A DNA stretch of 64,000 nucleotides. It comes from CAVRQM01 sp963756975. Lineage in GTDB: Bacteria > Pseudomonadota > Alphaproteobacteria > Acetobacterales > Acetobacteraceae. The notes under the pieces are model-generated. The model saw nothing but the letters and a program-made list of their open reading frames with translations, ran no database searches and was not told where the DNA came from. This document shows, in pieces, positions 18,258-26,330 of the stretch. The position numbers were made by a program, and so were the translations under genes. Every line of letters begins with the position of its first letter. The stretch's first letter is position 1. The stretch is taken from positions 1,178,001 to 1,242,000 of the forward strand of contig CAVWPS010000002.1 in assembly GCA_963756975.1 (NCBI GenBank), read 5' to 3'.

Positions 18258-19833
18258 TCAGCAAAATATGCCGAACTGCCTCCTTCTCCCTCTCCCCTTG
18301 CGGGGGAGGGCCGGGGTGGGGGGTTGCGTGCCTGCTGTTCTTTTCGCTTGGGAACGGAGCGTGTCGCCACCCTCACCCCGGCCCTCCCCCGCAAGGGGGG
18401 AGGGAGAAGAAGTTAGGCGATCAGGCTTCCGGCCAGCTTCAAGGTCCTGCACGAACAGCGCGTATTCCCTCGTGCGAGCCTCCTCGTCCGGCAGCCGCAA
18501 CAGGTAGGACGGATGCACCGTCACCAGCGCCTGCCCGTTGCCGAGCGGCATCGGGCGGCCGCGCTCCTTGGTGATCGTCATCGTCCGGCCCATCACGGCG
18601 CGCACCGCTGTAGCGCCCATCAGCACGGTCAGGCGCGGCAGCACCGTCTCCCGCTCCTCGCGCAGCCAGTGGCCGCACGCGACGATCTCCGTCGTGTCCG
18701 GTTTCGCGTGGATGCGCCGCTTGCCGCGCGGCTCGAATTTGAAGTGCTTCACCGCGTTGGTGACGTAGACCGTGGTCCGGTCGAGCCCGGCCTCGGCCAT
18801 CGCGCGGTCGAACAGCTGGCCCGCCGGTCCCACGAACGGCCGGCCCGCCAGATCCTCCTGGTCGCCCGGCTGTTCGCCCACGAACATGATCTGCGCATTG
18901 GCCGGCCCTTCGCCGAACACCACCTGCGTCGCCGGCCGCCAAAGATCGCAGCGGCGGCAGGCGGCGGCTTCGGTGGCGAGTTCGCCGAGACGGCCGGCCA
19001 CCGGCGTTGCCGCGAATTTCGCGATCGGCTTGGCGAGCGGTGCCGCCGGGGCGGTGGTCGGCGTGTCGATCATGGTGTCCGTCCTCGTCTGCGCGGCCCG
19101 GATCATGTCGGGGATGTCGGCCGCCTCGGGCAGGTTCTTCCAGTATTTGCGCGGCATCTCGCTGGTCATGGCACCGATCTTCAGCCGTGCCGGGTTGAAG
19201 ATCGCGCCGAAATAGGTGCGCCAGTATTCGGCCAGCCGGTCGTCGTCCGGCACGTCGGCGGGATCGGCACCGGCGGCGAACCGCAGCTCGGTGCCGTCCC
19301 AGTGAACGCTCCGGTCGGGGGTCAGGATCGACCACGTCATCGTCGCGAACCGGCGGACGAAAAACTGCGCATTGGCCTCGACGATGAAATGGTCCGGCTC
19401 GAACCAGGCGACATAGCGGGTGATCCCGTCGGCCTCGACCGACCGGAACCGCACGAACGCGCGCATCTTGTGGGTGTCCCGCCGCACCGCCTGGGCCAGC
19501 CGTTGCGCGCGATGCACCTCCGGGTCGGTGGTCAGCTCCAGTAGGTGCCGCTCGCCCCGGTGGGCCCGCCAGACCAGGCCGTACAGCAGCGCGAACCGCT
19601 CGCGCTCCCGCGCCTGGATCACCGTCTGCGCGAGATCGACCAGGGCGCGCGGCAGGGTGAACGCGCCGGATGGGCGGCGGCCTCGGCTCGTCCGGCGCGT
19701 CGGCGAACAGGTCGTCCGGTGTGCCGACCGACCAGACCGCCTGATCCGGCGGCACCGCCTCGATCGCCAGCGTCCGGGCGGCCGTGCGAAAACCGTCCCA
19801 GTCGACCTCGTGGGCCAGCACGACCGAGCGCAT
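18258..19833 (-). CDS. DUF4130-UdgX fusion: uracil-DNA glycosylase of the UdgX family
   Basis: The N-terminal part (from MRSVVLAHEVDWDG) is the DUF4130 domain of the probable DNA metabolism protein family. The C-terminal part is a UdgX-type uracil-DNA glycosylase: GEQPGDQEDLAGRPFVGPAG, then KRRIH, the loop whose His bonds covalently to the abasic site after uracil removal, then VTVHPSYLLR. Four Cys suitable for an iron-sulfur cluster are seen (CRRCDLW, CGHW and neighbours). A one-base frameshift sits in the GGG at 19672-19674; removing one base gives PPSGAFTLPRALVDL. The start ATG shares its A with the upstream stop (TGATG). The last roughly 50 residues are translated from a palindromic repeat (SPSPLAGEGRGEGG), which has replaced the native stop. 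Confidence 0.85.
18283..18411. repeat. 40-bp inverted repeat, MITE-like intergenic palindrome
   Basis: Two arms of about 40 bases (18283-18322 and 18370-18411) are near-perfect reverse complements with two mismatches, separated by about 50 bases. Each arm also contains a small internal hairpin (CCCTTGCGGGGG). Such C-rich, G-rich palindromes are widespread between genes in proteobacteria. Here the repeat lies inside the reading frame of UdgX and ends about 70 bp before the convergently placed spacer region, so it may also act as a terminator. Confidence 0.85.
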
Positions 19834-21054
19834 CAGGCGAACAGATCCGCCTGCTTCGGCAACCGGCGCGCCAGATGCGTCTCGTCCAGCCCGGGGGCGC
19901 GATGGTCGTCGGTCACCACGAACGGGCCGATCTTGCCGAGCGGCAGGCGCAACCGCGCCAGATCCGCCATCCGCAGCCGCCGGTGCCGCCGCGCCTGGAT
20001 CAGCCGGTCGACCGACTTCACCCCGAACCCCGGCACCCGCAGCAGCACCTCGCGCGGGGCCACGTTCACGTCGACCGGAAACCGCTCCCGGTGCGCCAGC
20101 GCCCAGGCGAGCTTCGGGTCCATCTCCAGCGGCAGGTTGCCCGACGCGAGATCGGTCGGCAGTTCGTCGTTGGCAAACCCGTAGAAGCGCAGCAGCCAGT
20201 CCGCCTGATACAGCCGGTGCTCGCGCAGCAACGGCGCGGCCTGCGGCGGCAGCGCGGACGATGCGCCAGGGATGGGCGAGAACGCGCTGTAGTAGACGCG
20301 CCGCAGCCCGTACGATGCCGTACAGGTTGGTGCTCATGTCCAGGATCTGCTTGTCGCTGCTGGCGTCGGCACCGACGATCACCTGGGTCGACTGGCCGGC
20401 CGGCGCGAACCGGGGTGCCTTCTTCTCCCGCGCCGCGTCGATGCCCATCCGCAGCCGTCCCATGCTGCGGCGGATCGATGGCGCGTCCTTCTCCGGGGCC
20501 AGCCGGTCCAGCGCCGCCTGGCTCGGCAGTTCGACGTTGATCGACAGGCGGTCGGCATACTTTCCGGCCTCGGCCAGCAGTGCCGGATCGGCATCGGGAA
20601 TCGTCTTCAGGTGGATGTAGCCGCGAAACCCGTGCGTCTCCCGCAGCAGCCTCGCGACCCGCACGACCTGCTCCATCGTGTAATCGGGCGACTTCACGAT
20701 GCCGGATGACAGGAACAGCCCCTCGATGCAGTTGCGCCGGTAGAAGCCGAGCGTCAGCTCGACCACCTCCTCCGGCGTGAACCGTGCGCGCCGCACGTTC
20801 GAGCTGCGCCGGTTGATGCAGTAGAGGCAGTCATACAGGCACACGTTCGTCAGCAGGATTTTCAGCAGGCTGATGCACCGCCCGTCCGGCGCGTAGGCGT
20901 GGCAGATGCCGATCCCCTCGCTGCTGCCGATACCGGATTTGGCCCCGAGTGAATTGCGCTTGTCCGTCCCCGAGCTCGCGCACGAGGCGTCGTATTTCGC
21001 CGCGTCGGCCAGGATCTCCAGTTTCTGCAGCAGATCCAACCCGACCGACCTCAC
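19833..21054 (-). CDS. Radical SAM putative DNA modification/repair protein
   Basis: This protein of about 406 residues has the radical SAM cluster motif CLYDCLYC (Cx3Cx2C) after an N-terminal LEILADAAKYDASCASSG segment, and a C-terminal helix-hairpin-helix-like part (VPGFGVKSVDRLIQARR). These are the marks of the putative DNA modification/repair radical SAM family, usually encoded with UdgX and DUF4130, as here. A one-base insertion near 20315 breaks the frame; removing it gives NLYGSYGLRRVYYSAF. The start is uncertain: a GTG at 21054 has AGGG upstream, whereas a TTG at 21039 has GAGG and matches the family N-terminus better. The SOS box lies just before the GTG, which favours the TTG start. 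Confidence 0.85.
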
Positions 21055-21056
21055 GT

Positions 21057-21071
21057 GTTCGCGCCCTGTTC
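21057..21071 (-). promoter_or_regulatory. LexA operator, GTTC-N7-GTTC
   Basis: A perfect GTTC-N7-GTTC direct repeat (spacer GCGCCCT) is present, which is the known alphaproteobacterial LexA recognition sequence. It lies immediately upstream of the radical SAM-UdgX operon and about 100 bp from the divergent MFS gene. Promoter elements are not clear, and the box being only 3 bases from the GTG suggests translation starts further in. Confidence 0.75.
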
Positions 21072-21173
21072 TTATGTGACGATCACCGTCACGATCGGCA
21101 AGCGGTTCGACGGAGCCGAACTCTTGTGGCAGCCTTTGCCGATCCCGGCCCGTGCCGGGGGTGGGGAGGCTTA

Positions 21174-22539
21174 ATGCTGCATAAAGGGCCTGGGTTGCAC
21201 GGGCCGTTCCAGAGCTCGATGCGAATCGGGGTGGCACGGACCGTTCACGCGCCGCCCAGCGGCACGTTGCCGATCAATCGCTCGCTCGATCTGCTGACGT
21301 TCTTTCTCGCGGACGTGCAGACCGGGTTCGGCCCGTTCATCGCGATCTACCTGACCGCGAACCGGTGGACCCCGACCCAGATCGGCATCGCGCTGTCGAC
21401 CGGAACGCTGGTGGCGATCATCGCGCAGGTGCCGGCCGGGGCGCTGATCGACTTCCTGCCGCGCAAGCGGTTCGGCGCGATCGCGGCGCTGATCGCGGTC
21501 GGCCTGTCGGCCCTGCTGATCGCGCGCTTCCCGCATGTCGAGCAGGTGCTGACCGCGCAGGCGCTGCATGGCTTCGCGAGCTGCCTGCTGGTGCCCGCCA
21601 TCGCCTCGATCACGCTGAGCCGGGTGGGGCGCGCCGCACTGGCCGAACGGCTCGGCCGCAACGCCCGGTTCGCCGCGTTCGGCTCGGCCGCCGGGGCCGC
21701 GCTGATGGGGGCCGCCGGAACCTACTGGTCGGCCGAGAGCGTATTCTGGCTCGCGGCCGCGTTCTGCATTCCGGCCGTCTTCGTGCTGTTCACGCTGCCG
21801 CCGCACGTGCCGCCGGACATCATGGAGGACGTTCGCGCCAACTCGCCGCCCCGCAAGCCGATCCATCATACGGCGTGGGAGGAGACCAAGACGGTGCTGA
21901 GCGACCGTCGCCTGCTGCTGTTCGCGTGCTGCATCGTGCTGTTCCACCTGGCCAACGCGGCGATGCTGCCGCTGGCCGCCGGCGCGCTCACCGTCCACAA
22001 CCCGCGCTACGCGATCCTGGTCGTCGCCGCCTGCATGATCGTGCCGCAGGGGATCGTGGCGCTGGTCTCGCCCGGGATCGGCCGGATGGCACAACGATTC
22101 GGCCGCCGGCCGGTGCTGCTGGTCGGGTTCGCCATGCTGCCGCTTGCGCGCGATCCTGCTGGCGTTCGCGACCACGCCGGGGCTGGTGATCGCCACACAG
22201 GCGCTGGACGGCATCGGCGGCGGCGTGTTCGGCATCATGCTGCCGCTGATCGCGTCCGACGTGACGGCCGGGACCAACCGGCTGAACCTGTCGATCGGCG
22301 CGTTCGGCCTGGCGGCCAGCATCGGCGCCACCCTGTCGACGACGTTCGGCGGCTTCCTCGCGACCCGGTTCGGCAACGGCGTGGCGTTCGCGGGGCTCGC
22401 GGCGGCGGGGCTGATGGCGGTGCTGCTGGTGGAGTTCGCGATGCCCGAGACGCTGCGGCGCAAGGACGCGGGGGGCGGCGGCCCCGACCTGCCGGCGACC
22501 GGTCTTCCGAAGGAGGAGCCCGCGCGGGCGGTGGCCTGA
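21174..22539 (+). CDS. MFS transporter, one apparent frameshift
   Basis: This is a major facilitator protein of about 454 residues with twelve predicted helices. Family marks are the loop after helix 2 (DFLPRKRFGA) and its counterpart in the second half (GIGRMAQRFGRRPVLLVG). The substrate is not evident. The frame breaks at the TT at 22144-22145; dropping one T gives AMLPLRAILLAFATTPG and continues to 22539. The ATG at 21174 follows GGGGAGG closely. It runs divergently from the SOS-regulated repair operon, so shared regulation is possible. Confidence 0.8.
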
Positions 22540-22564
22540 CGCCGCACACGGTCATCGGATCGCC

Positions 22565-22939
22565 TCAGGGCGGGGCGTCGAACCCCACCAGCGCGCGCCG
22601 CAACGCATGGATGCCCATGCGCAGTTCGCCGCCCCGGCACAACGTCCAGCCTTCCCGCGCCATCAGATCGTCGGCTGGATCGACATATCCCCCGGACTGC
22701 CGGACCTTCTCGTACATGGCGGCGAGGTGGGCGCAGTAGTCGAGCGTGTCGGTGGTGATGCGGTTCAGGCCCGACGGCGTGCCGGCCCCGGACGACGCGC
22801 CCGGCGATGGCCGCCAATCGAGGTGCGGCAGCGCACGCGCGGGCGGCGCGGCGCGCGGGTCCCCGGCACCGGCCGGCACGCCCGCGAGCAGGCCGCAAAC
22901 GGCCACCGTCATCCCGCGACGAAGATTTCGCCCTACCAT
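22565..22939 (-). CDS. Small secreted protein with two mature Cys, unknown function
   Basis: This 124-residue protein has an N-terminal signal peptide (GMTVAVCGLLAGVPAGA), a Pro- and Ala-rich linker, then a helical domain with two Cys (DYCAHLAAMYE and WTLCRGGELRMG) that could form a disulfide. It starts 5 bp after the histidine kinase stop and is the last gene of the degQ-regulator-kinase run. I recognise no family. Position suggests an accessory or output protein for the two-component system. Confidence 0.6.
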   Translation of the reverse strand: MVGRNLRRGMTVAVCGLLAGVPAGAGDPRAAPPARALPHLDWRPSPGASSGAGTPSGLNRITTDTLDYCAHLAAMYEKVRQSGGYVDPADDLMAREGWTLCRGGELRMGIHALRRALVGFDAPP

Positions 22940-22944
22940 CCCGC

Positions 22945-24471
22945 TTAGCTTAGGTGCGGTGCCATTGCGCCATCGTGGGATGGCGGTGACGCCCGCTCCA
23001 TGCGCGTGGGCGCGGCATCGCCCGCGCCATCCGGCACCACGCGCGACAGACCCAGGGTCACGCGCAACCCCGGACCCATCTCGGACCGGTTCGCCGCGGA
23101 ACCCGTGCCGCCGGGCGGATTGTCGTCCAACCGCAACGAGCCGCCGTGCAGGACCGCCACCGCCTGAACCAGGGCCAGCCCAAGGCCGGAACCGGGCGTC
23201 GAACGCGCGCCCTCCCCCCGGTAGAAGCGTTGCGGGGCCCGGCCACGCTCGGCCGGCGGGATGCCCGGCCCGTCATCGGCGACGACCACGTCGACCGCCG
23301 TGTCCCCGACCTCGACCATGACGCGCACGCGACCCTCGGACGGGGAGAATTTCAACGCGTTGTCGAGCAGGTTCGCCACCGCCTGCTGGATCAGGTCGCG
23401 GTCACCCCACAACGCCGGCACGGTATCCGGCATCGCCAGCGTCAGCACCTGTCCGCGCTCCTCGGCGGCCGCGCCGTACAGCTCGGCCAGATCGGTGAGC
23501 AAGCCGGCGAGATCGACCGGGGCGAACGCCGAGCGGCGGGCCCCGGCCTCGATCTCGCTGATCCGCAGCAGCGCCTGGAACACCGACACCACCCCGTCGA
23601 GGTCGCCGACGGCGCGCTCGATCGCGGCCTGCAACGCGGGCGCGTCGGCCGGTTCGGCCCCGGCATGACTGCGCGACGCATCCTCCAGCCTGGCGCGCGC
23701 GCGCGCGATCGGCGTCCGCAGATCGTGCGCGATCGCGTTGGAGACTTGGCGCACCCCGTCCATCAGGCGCGCGATCCGGTCGAGCATGTCGTTGATCGTC
23801 TCGGCCAGCTGATCGAACTCGTCGCCGCGCGTGCCGATCGCGATCCGGCGCGACAGATCGCCCGCGCTGATCGCCGCGGCCGTGTTCGACACCCGCGCCA
23901 GCGCCCGGCGCAATAGGCTGCGGACCGCGAGCGCGCCGCCGACACCCAGCAGCAGCGCGCCGCCGGCACCCCACAGCAGCGCGCCGCCGAGCAGGTGCAC
24001 CATCTGCTGGCGGATCTTGACGTCGCGCCCGACCAGCAGGCGGTCGCCGCCCTGCAGCGTGAACTGGTGCAGCCGCGCGCGGCCGCGCGTGCCGGCGCGG
24101 TCGATCGGGATCTCCGCCCAGTCGGCGTCGAGTGCGACCGTCGCCGGCCACCGCTCCAGATTGCCGGCCAGCCGCTGCATCTGCGGGTCGACCAGCAGGT
24201 AGATCGCGTCGTCGTCGACGTTCGCGGCCAAGCGCTGCTCGATCGTGTCCTCGAGGCCCGTCAGGTGGTTCTGGCCGTATTGCTCGGCCAGGCCGACGCT
24301 GTCCGCGTTGATCGCGGCGTCCGTCTCCCGGTCGAGCAGTCCGGCGGTGGACCACCACAGGACGAACGCGATCGCGATGATCGAGACCCCGAACAGGGCC
24401 GCGTAGACGAGCCCGAACCGGACGCCCGCCGAACGGCCGCGCCGGCGTTTCGAAGACGGCGCGCCGCTCAA
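22945..24471 (-). CDS. Sensor histidine kinase
   Basis: This is a 508-residue membrane kinase. Two helices (about residues 20-41 and 160-183) bound a periplasmic sensor domain of about 120 residues. A HAMP domain (about 182-234), a dimerization domain with the phospho-acceptor in NAIAHDLRTP (His249), and a catalytic domain with NLLDNALKFSP, DDGPGIP and GSGLGLALV follow. The start is a TTG at 24471 placed one base after the regulator stop; no ATG or GTG fits the N-terminal helix better. The signal is unknown, but the protease gene two places upstream suggests envelope stress. Confidence 0.9.
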   Translation of the reverse strand: MSGAPSSKRRRGRSAGVRFGLVYAALFGVSIIAIAFVLWWSTAGLLDRETDAAINADSVGLAEQYGQNHLTGLEDTIEQRLAANVDDDAIYLLVDPQMQRLAGNLERWPATVALDADWAEIPIDRAGTRGRARLHQFTLQGGDRLLVGRDVKIRQQMVHLLGGALLWGAGGALLLGVGGALAVRSLLRRALARVSNTAAAISAGDLSRRIAIGTRGDEFDQLAETINDMLDRIARLMDGVRQVSNAIAHDLRTPIARARARLEDASRSHAGAEPADAPALQAAIERAVGDLDGVVSVFQALLRISEIEAGARRSAFAPVDLAGLLTDLAELYGAAAEERGQVLTLAMPDTVPALWGDRDLIQQAVANLLDNALKFSPSEGRVRVMVEVGDTAVDVVVADDGPGIPPAERGRAPQRFYRGEGARSTPGSGLGLALVQAVAVLHGGSLRLDDNPPGGTGSAANRSEMGPGLRVTLGLSRVVPDGAGDAAPTRMERASPPSHDGAMAPHLS

Positions 24472-24472
24472 C

Positions 24473-25156
24473 TCAAGGGCCGTCGGCGCGCAGCATGTAG
24501 CCCGCGTTGCGGACGGTGTGGATCATCGGCGAGGCGAACGGCTTGTCGACCTTCTGGCGCAGGCGCGAGACGTGCACGTCGATCACGTTCGTTTGCGGGT
24601 CGAAATGGTAATCCCACACGCCCTCGAGCAGCATCGTCCGCGTCACGACCTGCCCCGCGTGGCGCATCAGGTATTCGATCAGGCGGAATTCGCGCGGTTG
24701 CAGATCGACCTTCTGGCCGGCGCGGCGGACCGAGCGCGACAGCAGATCGAGTTCGAGGTCGCCGACGACGAGGCGCGTCACCGGGCCATCGCTGCGGCCG
24801 CGCCGGGCCAAGGCTTCGACCCGCGCCAACAGCTCGGCGAACGCGAACGGCTTGGTGAGGTAGTCGTCGCCGCCGGCCTGGAGCCCGCGCACCCGGTCGT
24901 CGACCTGCGCCATCGCCGACAGGAACAGGACCGGCGTCTGGTTGCTCTGCGCCCGCAACGTCTCGAGCAGGCGCAGCCCGTCGATCCCGCCCGGCAGCAT
25001 CCGGTCCAGCACGATCGCGTCGAAATTCTCGCTGGCCGCCATGAACAGCCCGTCGCGGCCGTTATCGGCGTGCTCGACGACGTGCCCCGCCTCCTTCAGC
25101 CCCTTGACCACGAAGCCGGCGACGTCGCGGTCGTCCTCGACCACTAATATGCGCAT
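24473..25156 (-). CDS. OmpR-family response regulator
   Basis: This 227-residue protein has a receiver domain with the acidic pair Glu7-Asp8-Asp9, phospho-acceptor Asp51 (VLDRMLPG) and Lys102 (LTKPFAF), followed by an OmpR-type winged helix with the RVVTRTMLLEGVWDY and IDVHVSRLRQKVD segments. It pairs with the adjacent kinase. It starts 4 bp after the DegQ-type protease gene, so all three are probably cotranscribed. Confidence 0.93.
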   Translation of the reverse strand: MRILVVEDDRDVAGFVVKGLKEAGHVVEHADNGRDGLFMAASENFDAIVLDRMLPGGIDGLRLLETLRAQSNQTPVLFLSAMAQVDDRVRGLQAGGDDYLTKPFAFAELLARVEALARRGRSDGPVTRLVVGDLELDLLSRSVRRAGQKVDLQPREFRLIEYLMRHAGQVVTRTMLLEGVWDYHFDPQTNVIDVHVSRLRQKVDKPFASPMIHTVRNAGYMLRADGP

Positions 25157-25160
25157 CGGC

Positions 25161-26270
25161 CTAACCCGACCCGTCCGGCCGCCGGCCGACGCTGACGGGG
25201 ATATCGAGGTCGCGGTCGTTGCGGTGGACGGTCAGCTTCAGCGACCCGCCGGGCGGCACGGCGCTGACCGCCTTGATGAGGCTGTTGCTGCTGTCGACCG
25301 GCACGCCGTTCACCCCCGTCACCACGTCGCCCGCCCGAAGCCCGGCGCGCGCCGCGGGGCCGCTGCGGTCGACGCCCGCGATGCCGGCGCCATGGATGCC
25401 GTCCGCGTCGACGTCCTCGACCGAGACGCCGAGCCAGCCGCGCTCGACCCGGCCGGAGTGGCGCAACTCGTCGACGATGCGTCTCGCGATTTCGGCCGGG
25501 ATCGCGAACCCGATGCCGACCGAGCCGCCGGTCGGCGAGACGATCGCGGTGTTCATGCCGACCACCGTCCCGTCCTCGTCGAACACCGGGCCGCCCGAGT
25601 TGCCCGGGTTGATGGGCGCGTCGATCTGGATGAAGTCGTCGAACGGCCCCTCGCCGATGTTGCGCCCGCGCGCGGAGACGATGCCGGCGGTGATCGAGCC
25701 GCCGAGCCCGAACGGGTTGCCGGCGGCGACGACCCAGTCCCCGACTTCGATGTGGCTGCTGTCGCCGAACGTGACGTACGGAAGCTGCCGGGACGCGGCG
25801 ACTTTGATGAGGGCGATGTCCGTCAGCGGGTCGACGCCGATCACGCGGGCGGGCAGCTCGGTGCCGTCGGTCATGCCGACGATGATCTTGTCGGCCCCGT
25901 TCACGACGTGGTTGTTGGTCACGATGTAGCCGGACGGGTCGATGATGAAGCCGGAGCCGGCCCCCTGCATCTGCTGCGGATGTTCGCGCATCCGGGCGCG
26001 CAACTGCCGCTGCAACTCCGCCGGAAGATGCTGGAACTGCGCCGGCAGGTCGGCCTGACCGTCCGACACCACCGTCTCGGTCACCTGGATGTTGACCACG
26101 GCCGGCAGCACGCGGCGCACCAGCGGCGCGAAGCTGTCCGGACCGGTGCGGGCATGCGCCGGATACGAGCACGCGGACGTCGCGAGCACGGCCCCGAGCA
26201 GGGCAACCACGGCACGCCGGTCGAGCTTCGGTGGGTCGATCATGGCGGCGGTCCCGGCTGTTCGCGTCAT
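25161..26270 (-). CDS. DegQ/HtrA-type periplasmic serine protease
   Basis: This 369-residue trypsin-like protease has the catalytic triad His121 (TNNHVV), Asp151 (LTDIALI) and Ser225 (NPGNSGGP), plus one C-terminal PDZ domain (about residues 265-355). One PDZ rather than two makes it DegS-like in layout. The N-terminus (DRRAVVALLGAVLATSAC) could be a Tat-type, Sec or lipoprotein signal. The start could also be the ATG at 26243. It heads an operon with a two-component system, a common arrangement for envelope quality control. Confidence 0.9.
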   Translation of the reverse strand: MTRTAGTAAMIDPPKLDRRAVVALLGAVLATSACSYPAHARTGPDSFAPLVRRVLPAVVNIQVTETVVSDGQADLPAQFQHLPAELQRQLRARMREHPQQMQGAGSGFIIDPSGYIVTNNHVVNGADKIIVGMTDGTELPARVIGVDPLTDIALIKVAASRQLPYVTFGDSSHIEVGDWVVAAGNPFGLGGSITAGIVSARGRNIGEGPFDDFIQIDAPINPGNSGGPVFDEDGTVVGMNTAIVSPTGGSVGIGFAIPAEIARRIVDELRHSGRVERGWLGVSVEDVDADGIHGAGIAGVDRSGPAARAGLRAGDVVTGVNGVPVDSSNSLIKAVSAVPPGGSLKLTVHRNDRDLDIPVSVGRRPDGSG

Positions 26271-26330
26271 TGTGGCCGAAATGGCGCGCGTCGTATCGCG
26301 TCACAAGGTTTTCGGCGCATTGCAACCCGG

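Noticed and set aside
18283..18411. Palindrome as ends of an insertion sequence
   Set aside because: The interior is only about 50 bases with no transposase and no target-site duplication that I can see.
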